From: Gaiellales bacterium
Lineage (GTDB): Bacteria > Actinomycetota > Thermoleophilia > Gaiellales > JAICJC01
NCBI GenBank assembly: GCA_036273515.1
Contig: DASUHM010000018.1
Coordinates: 1 to 64,000, forward strand
Direction of reading: 5' to 3'
Length of the DNA stretch: 64,000 bases
Under the pieces are notes generated by a model, which worked only from the letters and a program-made list of their open reading frames with translations, ran no database searches and was not told where the DNA came from. Every line of letters starts with the position of its first letter. Position 1 is the first letter of the stretch. This document shows, one piece after another, positions 17,633 to 26,453 of this stretch. The translations under genes were made by a program, and so were the position numbers.

Positions 17633-18328
17633 ATGCGCGTGCTGGTCGTCGAGGACGAGCCCTACATGGCAGAGGCCATCCGCGACGGCCTCCGACTGGA
17701 GGCGATCGCGGCGGACATCGCCGGCGACGGCCACGCCGCGCTCGGGCTGCTGCGCGCGAATGCCTACGACATCGCCGTCCTCGACCGCGACGTCCCGGGG
17801 CCGGACGGCGACGAGATCGCCGAGCGCATCGTCGCCTCGGGCAGCGGCATGCCGATCCTCATGCTCACCGCCGCCGACCGGCTCGACGACAAGGCCTCAG
17901 GGTTCGAGCTCGGGGCCGACGACTACCTGACGAAGCCGTTCGAGCTGCAAGAGCTCGTGCTGCGGCTGCGGGCGCTCGATCGCAGGCGCGCGTACAGCAG
18001 GCCGCCCGTGCGCGAGATCGCCGGCCTGCGGCTCGACCCCTTCCGCCGCGAGGTCTATCGCGACGGCCGCTACGTCGCCCTGACCCGCAAGCAGTTCGCC
18101 GTGCTCGAGGTGCTCGTCGCCGCCGAGGGCGGCGTCGTCAGCGCCGAGGAGCTCCTCGCGCGCGCCTGGGACGAGAACGCCGACCCGTTCACGAACGCCG
18201 TCCGCATCACCGTCTCGGGGCTGCGCAAACGGCTCGGCGAGCCCTGGATCGTCGCCACAGTCGCCGGCGTCGGGTACCGCATCGACGCGGGACCGGACGC
18301 CGAGCGCCGGAAAGACGCCCGTGGATAG
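17633..18328 (+). CDS. OmpR-family response regulator
   Basis: 231 aa. Receiver domain 1-115 with acidic pocket E7-D8, phosphoacceptor D51 and conserved Lys in TKPFE; OmpR-type winged helix from about 130 (LTRKQFAVLEVLV to GVGYRID). It overlaps the sensor kinase gene by 8 bases, forming a two-component pair. The neighbouring divergent carboxypeptidase is a possible target, which is inference. Confidence 0.95.
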   Translation: MRVLVVEDEPYMAEAIRDGLRLEAIAADIAGDGHAALGLLRANAYDIAVLDRDVPGPDGDEIAERIVASGSGMPILMLTAADRLDDKASGFELGADDYLTKPFELQELVLRLRALDRRRAYSRPPVREIAGLRLDPFRREVYRDGRYVALTRKQFAVLEVLVAAEGGVVSAEELLARAWDENADPFTNAVRITVSGLRKRLGEPWIVATVAGVGYRIDAGPDAERRKDARG

Positions 18329-19394
18329 AGCGCCCGGCCTGAGCGTCCGGCTCAAGCTCACGCTCAGCTACGCCGCCTTTCTCATGCTGGCCGGCGCCGT
18401 GCTGCTCGCCGTCATGTATCTGGCCCTCTCGCGCGGCGTGCATCCCGGGGTGCTCTTCCTGGTGCGCAGCCACTCCGACCTCCTCCGCGATTTCGCCCCG
18501 ATCGCCGCCGGCGTGATGGGCTTCCTGCTGGTGCTCGGCCTCGTGGGAGGCTGGTTCCTCGCCGGCCGGATGCTCGCCCCGCTGACGCGCATCACCGACG
18601 CCACCCGCCGGGCGGCGAGCGGCTCGCTCTCCCACCGGATCGCGCTGGAAGGCCGTGACGACGAGTTTCGCGAGCTGGCCGACGCCTTCGACACCATGCT
18701 CGCGCGGCTCGAAGCCCACGTCGCCGAGCAGCAGCGGTTCGCCGCCAACGCCTCGCACGAGCTGCGCACGCCGCTCGCGATCACCCAGTCGCTGCTCGAC
18801 GTGGCCCGCAACGATCCCGACCGCGACGCCCGTGAGCTGATCGCCCGCCTCTACGCGGTCAACGCCCGCGCGATCAACGTGAGCGAGGCCCTCCTGCTGC
18901 TGAGCCGCGCCGACCAGCGCTCCTTCGCCCGCGACCGGGTCGACCTCTCGCTGGTCGCCGAGGAAGCCGCCGAGACGCTCCTGCCCCTGGCCGAGAAGCG
19001 GCGCCTCACCATCGAGACCTCCGGCGACATGACCCCCACCATCGGCTCGCATGCGCTGCTGCTGCAGATGACGACGAACCTCGTGCACAACGCGATCGTC
19101 CACAACCTGCCGCAGGACGGCGCCGTGTGGGTCACGACCAGCCTGCACTCAAGAGCCGTGAGCCTGACCGTCGAGAACACGGGCGAGCAGGTCAAGCATC
19201 AGCTGGCTTCCACGCTGGCCGAGCCGTTCCAGCGCGGCACCGAGCGGATACGCACCGATCAGGCCGGCGTCGGCCTGGGCCTCGCGATCGTCAAGAGCAT
19301 CGCCCAGGCGCACGACGGCACCCTGACGCTGATCCCCCGCGATGCCGGCGGCCTGCGCGTCACGGTGGAGCTCCCCGCCGCGCGCGTCGCTTAA
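18321..19394 (+). CDS. Sensor histidine kinase (HAMP, HisKA)
   Basis: 357 aa. Two membrane helices (about 13-33 and 58-80) with a very short extracellular loop, HAMP domain, HisKA with phospho-acceptor His in NASHELRTPLA, and HATPase_c with N box NLVHNAIVHN and G box GVGLGLAIV. The short loop suggests membrane-embedded sensing. GTG start inside the response regulator's end. A strong terminator follows the stop. Confidence 0.93.
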   Translation: MDRAPGLSVRLKLTLSYAAFLMLAGAVLLAVMYLALSRGVHPGVLFLVRSHSDLLRDFAPIAAGVMGFLLVLGLVGGWFLAGRMLAPLTRITDATRRAASGSLSHRIALEGRDDEFRELADAFDTMLARLEAHVAEQQRFAANASHELRTPLAITQSLLDVARNDPDRDARELIARLYAVNARAINVSEALLLLSRADQRSFARDRVDLSLVAEEAAETLLPLAEKRRLTIETSGDMTPTIGSHALLLQMTTNLVHNAIVHNLPQDGAVWVTTSLHSRAVSLTVENTGEQVKHQLASTLAEPFQRGTERIRTDQAGVGLGLAIVKSIAQAHDGTLTLIPRDAGGLRVTVELPAARVA

Positions 19395-19397
19395 CGC

Positions 19398-19434
19398 CGC
19401 GAGCCCCGGCCCATGTGAGGGGCCGGGGCTCGCG
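19398..19434. terminator. Terminator between kinase and small gene
   Basis: Perfect stem CGCGAGCCCCGGCC (19398-19411) with GGCCGGGGCTCGCG (19421-19434) around a short loop. It lies between two convergent stop codons, so it can serve both strands. Confidence 0.85.
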
Positions 19435-19444
19435 GGCGGGCGGT

Positions 19445-19666
19445 TCAGGCGGCGAGCTCGGAGAGGTCGTCGCCGATCAGGTGCGCCAGCTCGGCGCGGA
19501 CGCGATCCGCCTCCCGCGCGTGCTCCTCGACCTCGGCGGACGAGGCGCCCCGCGCTACCAGCACCCCGCCGACGAGCACCAGTCCGCGCAGGCGCAGGAG
19601 CAGGTCGTCGATCCGCGGGTCGAGCACTGCGTCGGGCGCGGAGAGGCCGGGGGTGTCCATGGTCAT
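19445..19666 (-). CDS. Small hypothetical protein coupled to MFS gene
   Basis: 73 aa, acidic and helical (LDPRIDDLLLRLRGLVLVGGVL, then EVEEHAREADRVRAELAHL). No family recognised. Its ATG overlaps the TGA of the MFS gene (ATGA), so it is co-translated with the transporter. It might be a small accessory or regulatory subunit; this is inference. Confidence 0.6.
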   Translation of the reverse strand: MTMDTPGLSAPDAVLDPRIDDLLLRLRGLVLVGGVLVARGASSAEVEEHAREADRVRAELAHLIGDDLSELAA

Positions 19667-21153
19667 CAAGCAGCCTCCTCGAGGCGAGCGGTGGACGGCG
19701 ACGTGAGCGACTCGACCTCGGCGCCCTCCGGGTGCGGCCGGAGCATGACTGCGGAGATCAGCGCGCCGGCGATCGCGGCGCCGGTCAGCACGGCGAACGC
19801 GACCTGGAACCCATCGGTGAGCCCGCCGTCGATCGCCGCGACCCGGGCGAGCCCGGTCGCGCCGGAGCCGGTGGCGGCGTAGGACGCCGCGATCGTGGTG
19901 ACCGCCGCGAGTCCGACGGCGCCGCCGACCTGGCGGCTCGTGTTGATCAGGCCCGAGGCGATGCCGGCATCGGCGCGCTGGACGCCCTGCAGGCCGGCGA
20001 TGGTCACCGGCACGAACGAGAGCGCCAGGCCGACGCCGCTGATCAGAAACGCCGGGAACAGGTCCCAGAAGTAGTGCCCGTGCACCGGCAGCTGCGTGAA
20101 GAGCGCGAGCGAGACGGCGTCGAGCGCGAGCCCGGTCGTGAGCACCGCGCGCGCGCCGAGCCGGGTGACGAGCGTCTGCGCCACGTTCGAGAACACGATG
20201 ATCGTGAACGTGACGGCCACGAACGCGACGCCGGTCTCGATCGCGGAGTAGCCCAGCACCTGCTGCATGTAGAGCGTCAGCAGGAAGAACTCCGAGAACG
20301 CGATCGCGCCGATCATCGCGGCGGTGGCATTCGCGCCCGAGACCATCCGGTTGCGGAAGATGCGCATCGGCAGCAGCGGCGCCGGCGAACGCATCTCGAT
20401 GACGAGGAACGCCGCGAGCAGCACGGCCGAGGCGCCGAGCAGCGACACCGTGGCGAGGCTGCCCCAGCCGTCCTGGGTGGCCCGCGTCATCGCGTAGACG
20501 AGCAGCATCACGCCGGACGTGACGGTGGTCGCGCCGGCGACGTCGAAGTGGCGGTGCTCCTGCCCGCGGCTCTCGCCGAGCACGATCGGCGCGGCCGCGA
20601 TCACGGCGATCCCGACGGGCACGTTGATGAAGAACACCCATGACCAGCTCAGGTACGAGGTGAGGAAGCCGCCGAGCAGCACGCCCGCCGCCCCGCCCGA
20701 GCCCGAGGCCGCGCCCCAGATGCCGAGCGCGCGGTTGCGCTCACGGCCCTCGGCGAAGGTCGTCATGAGAATGGAGAGGCCCGCCGGGGCGAACAACGCG
20801 CCGCCGAGCCCCTGCATGGCGCGGAACGCGATCAGCGAGGCTTCGGACCAGGACACCCCGCACAGGAGCGAGCTGATCGAGAAGATCGCGAGCCCGGCCA
20901 TGAAGACGCGCCGGCGACCGAACACGTCGGCCAGCCGTCCGCCCAGGAGCAGCACCCCGCCGAAGAGGATCGCGTACGCGCTGATCACCCACTGGAGGTT
21001 TGCCTGGGCAAAGTGCAGATCGCTCTTGATCGCGGGCAGCGCGACATTCACGATGGCGATATCCAGCACAACCATGAACTGCGCCGCCACGACCGCCGCC
21101 AGGGCCAGCCCCTTGCGCGGGGGCGAACCTTGTGTGATCGATGACAACAGCAT
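19666..21153 (-). CDS. MFS drug efflux transporter (DHA2 family)
   Basis: 495 aa with about 14 membrane segments, typical of DHA2 (EmrB/QacA) proton antiporters. The motif VLDIAIVNVALPAI in helix 1 and LFGGVLLLGGRLADVFGRRRV at loop 2-3 are diagnostic. It diverges from a MarR regulator across 76 bp, the standard arrangement for a repressor-controlled efflux pump. GGGAG lies upstream of the ATG. Substrate unknown. Confidence 0.93.
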   Translation of the reverse strand: MLLSSITQGSPPRKGLALAAVVAAQFMVVLDIAIVNVALPAIKSDLHFAQANLQWVISAYAILFGGVLLLGGRLADVFGRRRVFMAGLAIFSISSLLCGVSWSEASLIAFRAMQGLGGALFAPAGLSILMTTFAEGRERNRALGIWGAASGSGGAAGVLLGGFLTSYLSWSWVFFINVPVGIAVIAAAPIVLGESRGQEHRHFDVAGATTVTSGVMLLVYAMTRATQDGWGSLATVSLLGASAVLLAAFLVIEMRSPAPLLPMRIFRNRMVSGANATAAMIGAIAFSEFFLLTLYMQQVLGYSAIETGVAFVAVTFTIIVFSNVAQTLVTRLGARAVLTTGLALDAVSLALFTQLPVHGHYFWDLFPAFLISGVGLALSFVPVTIAGLQGVQRADAGIASGLINTSRQVGGAVGLAAVTTIAASYAATGSGATGLARVAAIDGGLTDGFQVAFAVLTGAAIAGALISAVMLRPHPEGAEVESLTSPSTARLEEAA

Positions 21154-21229
21154 TCATTTACTCCCAAGATCGTTGATGACGCCTACGATACCACAACAAA
21201 ACAATCGGATGCGCTACACTTTGCTGAGC
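21154..21229. promoter_or_regulatory. Divergent MFS/marR control region
   Basis: 76 bp between the start codons. TACACT (21215-21220) is a -10 box 9 bases before the marR ATG. An inverted repeat ATCGT-N11-ACGAT (21169-21189) next to the MFS start is a candidate MarR operator. The region is AT-rich compared with its surroundings. Confidence 0.5.
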
Positions 21230-21745
21230 ATGAACGCCACCGACACCCAGATCTCGGCTCCTGGAGCGCTCCCGGGCCCTCCCAAGGAACTGCTTGCGAG
21301 CGACATGTTTCTGCTCAAGCGCCTCGGGTTCACCGCCAAGGACCGCTCCCACGCGGCGTTCGAGGGTTCCGGACTGGCATCGCTGCACTACGCCGTGCTG
21401 GCTCTGCTCGACGAGGATCCGCGCGAGACGCAGGCCCAGATCGCCGACGCGCTCGGCTACGACCGGAGCCTGATCGTGCGGCTTCTGGACGAGCTGGAGG
21501 AGCGCGAGCTCGTCATCCGCAAGCGCGATCCCGGCGATCGCCGCCGTCACGTGGTAAAGCTGACGCCTGCGGGCCGCTCGAAGCTCGTCGAGCTACGCGC
21601 GATCGTGCAACGCCTCGAGGACGAGTTCCTCGCCCCGCTGAGCGCCAAGGAGCACGAGACGCTGCACGCCCTGCTGACCAAGCTCGCCAGCTACCACGAT
21701 CCGCGCTGCATCCTGCGCGGGCCGTTGCACACTCACCGGGGCTAG
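21230..21745 (+). CDS. MarR-family transcriptional regulator
   Basis: 171 aa. Winged helix at about 55-120: QAQIADALGYDRSLIVRLLDELEERELVIRKRD, then the wing with DRRRHVVKLTPAG, the MarR signature. It presumably represses the divergent MFS gene and itself, released by a small ligand. Its stop overlaps the convergent membrane-protein gene by 4 bases. Confidence 0.92.
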   Translation: MNATDTQISAPGALPGPPKELLASDMFLLKRLGFTAKDRSHAAFEGSGLASLHYAVLALLDEDPRETQAQIADALGYDRSLIVRLLDELEERELVIRKRDPGDRRRHVVKLTPAGRSKLVELRAIVQRLEDEFLAPLSAKEHETLHALLTKLASYHDPRCILRGPLHTHRG

Positions 21746-22740
21746 GGGCAGCTCGTCCGCACCGGCTGCGAGAGCGGCACGGGATCGGTCTGCGTCCGCC
21801 CGTAGGCGTGCACCCGCAGCGGCAGGGTGGCGAGCGTGAACGTGCGGCCGCTCATCGCCGGACGGCACGACGTGAACCGCACGAGCACGAACGTCATGTG
21901 GGTGCTGTGCGGGGTGAGGCGGACCGGTGAGATGGGCCGGAAACCCACCCCGTCGTTGCGCACCAGCGTGACCCGCCACGGCGCAGCCGGCAGCTGACCG
22001 ACGTCGATGCCCTGGACGGTCGCGTCGGTGAACCACGCCCGGTTCTGCGTCATCGCGCACGCGGTGAACGTGCCGTCGTGGCGGAACGCGTACGGGATGG
22101 CACCCTCGCCGTTCCCGAACGTCGTTCCCGGCGCCGGCTGCGCCGAGCCGCCGCTGACCGAGCACGACGCGCCCGACTCCTCGCCGACCGGGACGAGGTT
22201 GATCGCCACCAGGCTGCCCACGATGGCGACGGCCCAGACGGCCGCGATCCAGCGTCCGAAGCGGCGCCGCTCACCGGCCACCGCCGCCGTGATTCCCGCG
22301 CGGCGGAGCAGGCCCGCGATCACGAACACCGCGACCGCTCCGGCCGAGTGCGAGATCGCGGTGATCGCGAGGAGGCCGGCGACGGCCAGCACCGTGTCGG
22401 CGAGCCGCAGCCGGACGTCGATCACGAGGAACCGGTCGCGCAGGCGACGACCGAGCCACAGCACGACCGTCGCGAGCGCGAGCAGGTCGACCAGCCGGAA
22501 CCACAGGAGGCTCGGATCGAACGGCCACGCGAACAGGGCCGACGGCCCTCCGACCGGCGTCCAGCCGCTCCCCGGTACTCCGAGCGGGAGGCCGACTGCG
22601 GCACCGACCAACATCAACACGAGCCCGGTCAGGGTGAGGATGATCAACCCGACGAGCATGGACTGGACGACCGCCCACCACGCGTTCAGGTACGAGACCG
22701 GCGCTGGGCTCGCCGGACGCGGGGCGGCGATCGTGCTCAC
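21742..22740 (-). CDS. Hypothetical polytopic membrane protein
   Basis: 332 aa from a GTG. Five to six hydrophobic segments lie in the first 190 residues. The rest (about 195-332) is a soluble, probably exported domain with four cysteines (CSVSGG, CAMTQ, SCRPA, TSCP) that could pair in disulfides. No family recognised. It is single and converges on marR. Confidence 0.65.
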   Translation of the reverse strand: MSTIAAPRPASPAPVSYLNAWWAVVQSMLVGLIILTLTGLVLMLVGAAVGLPLGVPGSGWTPVGGPSALFAWPFDPSLLWFRLVDLLALATVVLWLGRRLRDRFLVIDVRLRLADTVLAVAGLLAITAISHSAGAVAVFVIAGLLRRAGITAAVAGERRRFGRWIAAVWAVAIVGSLVAINLVPVGEESGASCSVSGGSAQPAPGTTFGNGEGAIPYAFRHDGTFTACAMTQNRAWFTDATVQGIDVGQLPAAPWRVTLVRNDGVGFRPISPVRLTPHSTHMTFVLVRFTSCRPAMSGRTFTLATLPLRVHAYGRTQTDPVPLSQPVRTSCP

Positions 22741-22934
22741 GAGCCAAAGATACCGCCGCAGGGCAGCCGATCAAGGCCCCGCCGCGGCCTGGGGCCGGCC
22801 GCCCTGTCACACTCTCGCGCCCTCGTCGGTCGTAGTGACGACGCGTGCGGCTGACCGCACGTCGAGACGAGGGCTCGCCCGATGGCGGCGCTGCCGCCCT
22901 CCGGGCAGCCTCCGGCTTGAACCAAGGAGGACAC

Positions 22935-24317
22935 ATGCGAGACACGCTCAGCAACCACATCTCCACCCTGCGCGCCGCCCTGAACGGGAAGGTGATCGGG
23001 GCGGACGACCCCCGCTACGACGACGTGCGCCGGGTCTTCTTCACCGGCTTCGACCGAAGGCCGGCGGCCATCGTCCGCGTCACCGACGCGGCCGACGTCG
23101 CCCGCGTCGTCGGCCTGGCACGGGAGACCGGCGCCGAGCTCGCCGTACGCAGCGGCGGGCACAGCCGCGCCGGGCACGGCACGTCCGACGGCGGCATCGT
23201 CATAGACCTCTCGGCGATGAACGCGGTCGAGGTCGATCCGGACGACCGCACGGCATGGGCGCAGACCGGGGTCACGGCCGGCGGCTACACCGCCCGGACC
23301 AGTGCCCACGGCCTCACGACGGGCCTGGGCGACACGGCCAGCGTCGGCCTCGGCGGGATCACGCTCGGCGGAGGCATCGGCTACCTCGTCCGCAAGACGG
23401 GGCTGACGATCGACGACGTGCTCGCGGCCGAGGTGGTGACCGCCGACGGCGAGCTGCTGCGGGCCGACGAGCAGTCGCACCCCGAGCTCTTCTGGGCGCT
23501 CCGCGGCGGCGGCGGCAACTTCGGGGTCGTGACCCGGCTGAAGCTGCGGCTGCACGCGGTCGACCAGGTCATCGGCGGGATGCTGCTGCTCCCCGCCAGC
23601 CCCGGCGTGATCACCGGGCTGGTCGCGGCGGCGGACGCGGCCGACGAGGACCTCTCCCTCATCGCGAACGTCCTGAAGGCGCCTCCGCTGCCCTTCATCC
23701 CCGCGGAGCAGCACGGCAAGCCCATGGTGATGATCCAGATGGTCTACGCGGGCGATGCCGAGGCCGGCGCGAAGGCGATGGCGCCGATCCGGGCGCTGGC
23801 AACGCCGCTCGCCGACATGGTGCGGCCCATCCGCTACCCCGAGATGTACGCCGGGGCGGAAGGCCCCGCGCCCGCGTATGCGGCGGGGACGAACATGCTC
23901 GTCGACGAGCTCTCGACCGAGGCGGCGGAGACGATCCTCGCGCACCTCGAGACGGCGACCGCCGCGATCGCGGCCGTTCAGGTGCGCGTGCTCGGCGGTG
24001 CGATGGCGCGCGTCGCCGACGACGCAACCGCGTTCGGCCATCGCGGAGCGAGGCTCATGGTGAACATCGCAGCCATGGATCCTCGTGCCGAGACGGGCCC
24101 GGAGCACGACGCGTGGGCGGCGGAGCTGGCGACGGCGCTTGCGGACGGCGCCCCCGAGCGGGCCTACCTCGGGTTCGTCGGCGACGAGGGCCAGGACGGC
24201 GTCCGCCGCGCCTACCCGCCCGCGACGCTCGAGCGGCTGGCCCGGACGAAGCGGCGCTACGACCCGGACAACCTCTTCCACCTGAACCTGAACGTCGTGC
24301 CGCACGCGGCACGCTAG
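22935..24317 (+). CDS. FAD-linked oxidase, berberine-bridge type
   Basis: 460 aa. PCMH-type FAD-binding domain: VRSGGHSRAGHG with the His that usually carries covalent FAD, GLGGITLGGGIGYLVRK and WALRGGGGNFGVVT; the C-terminal BBE motif is YDPDNLFHLNLN. Oxidises alcohols, sugars or secondary metabolites with oxygen; substrate unknown. ATG follows GGAGG by 4 bases. A terminator separates it from the convergent DUF899 gene. Confidence 0.9.
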   Translation: MRDTLSNHISTLRAALNGKVIGADDPRYDDVRRVFFTGFDRRPAAIVRVTDAADVARVVGLARETGAELAVRSGGHSRAGHGTSDGGIVIDLSAMNAVEVDPDDRTAWAQTGVTAGGYTARTSAHGLTTGLGDTASVGLGGITLGGGIGYLVRKTGLTIDDVLAAEVVTADGELLRADEQSHPELFWALRGGGGNFGVVTRLKLRLHAVDQVIGGMLLLPASPGVITGLVAAADAADEDLSLIANVLKAPPLPFIPAEQHGKPMVMIQMVYAGDAEAGAKAMAPIRALATPLADMVRPIRYPEMYAGAEGPAPAYAAGTNMLVDELSTEAAETILAHLETATAAIAAVQVRVLGGAMARVADDATAFGHRGARLMVNIAAMDPRAETGPEHDAWAAELATALADGAPERAYLGFVGDEGQDGVRRAYPPATLERLARTKRRYDPDNLFHLNLNVVPHAAR

Positions 24318-24326
24318 ACGCGCCTG

Positions 24327-24357
24327 GGGGCAGCCCCCGCCGAACGAGGGCTGCCCC
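24327..24357. terminator. Bidirectional terminator
   Basis: Stem GGGGCAGCCC (24327-24336) with GGGCTGCCCC (24348-24357) between two convergent stop codons. Confidence 0.8.
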
Positions 24358-24363
24358 TCCGCG

Positions 24364-25149
24364 CTAGACGAGCTCGTACTCGTCGTGGCGGCGGAACCAG
24401 TTCAGCGGGTCGCCGGGGCCGCGCGTCTCGTTGCGGCCGCGCGGTGCCCGGTCGAGCCACTGGTACATGCCCCAGAGGCCGTCCAGGCCGCGCGAGTACG
24501 CCGAGTAGGTGTGGTAGACGACGCCGCCCTCGAGCGCGAAGGCGCTCATCCCGGGCCGCTCGCGCGTATAGGTCGCCCAGTCGGTGCCGGACACCGCGGC
24601 CCACCTGTCGAAGGGCTCGCGGGCGTCCTCCGGCGGCGACCACACCTGAGCGGTGCGGAAGTTGTACTCGAAGGCGCCCGAGCGCTCCTCGTCGCGGCTG
24701 AGCGAGGTGTGGAAGTCGAAGTTGAACGCGGTGTCGGACGACGAGGCCCATGGAAAGGTCCACCCCATCCGCCGCCTGTAGTCCGCGAGCTTCTCGATCG
24801 GCGCGCGCGAGACCGCCCAGAGCATCACGTCGTGAGCCGCCAGGTGGGCCTCGAGGCCGTTGAAGCCGTCGGCGATCGCCGAGCAGGCGGGGCAGCCGGC
24901 GCTGTACTCCGGCCCGAACATGAAGTGGTAGACGAGCAGCTGCGACCGGCCTCTGAACAGGTCGGCCAGCGACGCCTCACCGTCCTCGGTCTGGAAGACG
25001 TAGTCGCGCTCCACCGCCACCCAGGGCAGCTCGCGCCGGCGCCGCGCCAGCTCGTCGCCGCGGCGGGTGTGCTCCTTCTCCGCGTCGAGCAGGTCGACCC
25101 TCGCGGCCAGCCACTGCTCGCGCGTCCCTGTCGCATGTGTTGTCATCAT
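24364..25149 (-). CDS. DUF899 thioredoxin-like protein
   Basis: 261 aa. Matches the DUF899 family of thioredoxin-fold proteins: ELPWVAVERDYVF near the start, CPAC in a GCPACSAIADGFNG context (near residue 85), and YHTYSAYSRGLD near the end. Function of the family is not settled; it often travels with SRPBCC/ArsR genes, as here. The ATG (with GAAGGAG) overlaps the stop of the decayed DUF2182 gene. Probably last in that operon. Confidence 0.88.
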   Translation of the reverse strand: MMTTHATGTREQWLAARVDLLDAEKEHTRRGDELARRRRELPWVAVERDYVFQTEDGEASLADLFRGRSQLLVYHFMFGPEYSAGCPACSAIADGFNGLEAHLAAHDVMLWAVSRAPIEKLADYRRRMGWTFPWASSSDTAFNFDFHTSLSRDEERSGAFEYNFRTAQVWSPPEDAREPFDRWAAVSGTDWATYTRERPGMSAFALEGGVVYHTYSAYSRGLDGLWGMYQWLDRAPRGRNETRGPGDPLNWFRRHDEYELV

Positions 25150-25492
25150 CGTGCTCCTTCGGTTGCGTTTGTGGATCTCGGCGGCAGAAGCTTCAGGACG
25201 AGCACCAGGGCCGTGACGACGCCCATCCAGAGCACGCTCATGGCGCGCAGCGCGAACAGGATGGCCTATCAGGCCGGCGCTCGAGCCGACGCACCAGAGC
25301 CCGCGGCCGAGCCCGGAAGCCGCCGGCCCGCGCACGCCGAACGACCGCGGGCAGCGCGCCGGGGAGCATCATCGCCGCCATCATCGGCACCCAGACCGCC
25401 GCGAATCCGGCGCATCGCAATCGCCATGCCGCCGCTGCCGGCAGGAGCGTCCCGCCGGCCGCGGCCGCGGTGACCGGCTCGGCCCGGATCAC
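25146..25492 (-). pseudogene. DUF2182 membrane protein, internally deleted
   Basis: The start is intact: a GTG overlapping the preceding stop, then AGFAAVWVPMMAAMMLPGALP, the DUF2182 N-terminal signature (here GFAAVWVPMMAAMMLPGALP). The end is also recognisable (LFALRAMSVLWMGVVTALVL to the stop). The middle is gone: about 115 codons remain of an expected 260-290, and the two ends are in different frames. The junction is near 25260. Both operon overlaps (upstream GTGA, downstream with DUF899) survive, so the decay is recent. Confidence 0.75.
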
Positions 25493-26343
25493 CCCTTGCC
25501 CCCCAGCCGCAGCCGCTCGGCGATCGGGCCTTCGGCGACGCGGGGCATCGTCTCGCCGGTCTCGAGCAGGGTCTTCAGGTCGGAGAGGATCCGCGGCCAG
25601 CCGAGCGAGACCATCGAGGCGGCCGTGCTGCCCTCGTCGAACCCGTCGTGGACCACCGTGAGCTTGCAGACGTCGCCGAGCTGCTCGATGTCGAAGGTCA
25701 CCTTCGAGCGTGACTCCGCCGCCAGCCGCGCCGCCGCCTCCTCGCTCAGGTCGAGCGACGCCATCAGCTCCGGCGTGAACGTGTGCCAGCTGTAGGAGAG
25801 GCGGCGGGGCGGGTCGGATTCCAGGACGACCTGCTCGGGGCTCTCGAACCGCAGGCCGAGCATGTCCCACGTCATCGGCGAGCCCTTGCGCCAGTCCGTG
25901 GCGAACGTCGCCCCCCAGTAGCGGCCCGTGAAGGCGGGGTCGGTGAGCGCCTGCCAGAGGCGCTCGGGCGTGGTGCTGACGTAGGTGGTGTAGACGAACG
26001 TCGGCTTGTCCATTGGGGTCGTCTCCTCGAGTGCGCGTTTCAGGTCGGACAGCGCGTGGACGCGACCGCGGTCGTACTGCGTGATCCAGCGCTGCCCGAT
26101 CTCGTGGATGGGCGCCGCGTTCAGGTAGTGCAGCTTCTCCCGGCCGCGGCGGAGAGTCGTGACGAGGTCCGCGGCCTCGAGCACGGCGAGGTGCTTGCTG
26201 ACGGACTGCCGGGCCATGTCCAGCTCCGCGCAGAGCTCACGGAGCGTCTGGCCGTTGCGGACGTTCAGGCTGTCCAGGAGCCTCCGGCGACCGGGGTCGG
26301 CAAGCGCCCGGAAGGCGTCGTCCATGTCGGGATATGCAGCCAT
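25489..26343 (-). CDS. ArsR regulator fused to SRPBCC (AHSA1) domain
   Basis: 284 aa. Residues 1-100 are an ArsR winged helix (FRALADPGRRRLLDSL, ELDMARQSVSKHLAVLEAADLV). Residues 112-270 are an AHSA1/SRPBCC lipid-binding-like domain beginning VYTTYVSTTPERLWQAL. The usual arrangement is two separate adjacent genes; here they are one protein, so ligand binding could gate DNA binding directly. First gene of the operon with the DUF2182 remnant and DUF899. ATG start after a TAATAT -10 box. Confidence 0.88.
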   Translation of the reverse strand: MAAYPDMDDAFRALADPGRRRLLDSLNVRNGQTLRELCAELDMARQSVSKHLAVLEAADLVTTLRRGREKLHYLNAAPIHEIGQRWITQYDRGRVHALSDLKRALEETTPMDKPTFVYTTYVSTTPERLWQALTDPAFTGRYWGATFATDWRKGSPMTWDMLGLRFESPEQVVLESDPPRRLSYSWHTFTPELMASLDLSEEAAARLAAESRSKVTFDIEQLGDVCKLTVVHDGFDEGSTAASMVSLGWPRILSDLKTLLETGETMPRVAEGPIAERLRLGGKG

Positions 26344-26345
26344 CC

Positions 26346-26376
26346 GGCTGCATATATTAGGCAGCCATATGGCTGC
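26346..26376 (-). promoter_or_regulatory. Promoter and candidate ArsR operator
   Basis: Perfect 16-bp palindrome GCAGCCATATGGCTGC (26361-26376) next to a further GGCTGCATAT half-site (26346-26355). On the minus strand a TAATAT -10 box (26354-26359) sits between them, 10 bases before the ATG. A repressor bound here would block the promoter, consistent with autoregulation. Confidence 0.65.
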
Positions 26377-26380
26377 ATGT

Positions 26381-26453
26381 CAAGCGGGGTCAGACCCCGA
26401 ACGTTTCCGTCACGGAAGTGTCACGCGTACCGTTCGGGGTCTGACCCCGCTTG
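26381..26453. repeat. Compound inverted repeat with two GGGGTCWGACCCC cores
   Basis: Perfect 23-bp inverted repeat: left arm 26381-26403, right arm 26431-26453. Each arm is built on a 13-bp core (GGGGTCAGACCCC at 26386, GGGGTCTGACCCC at 26436). The 27-bp loop holds a small hairpin TTCCG-tca-CGGAA. The right arm is inside the 3' end of the methyltransferase gene. Confidence 0.9.
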
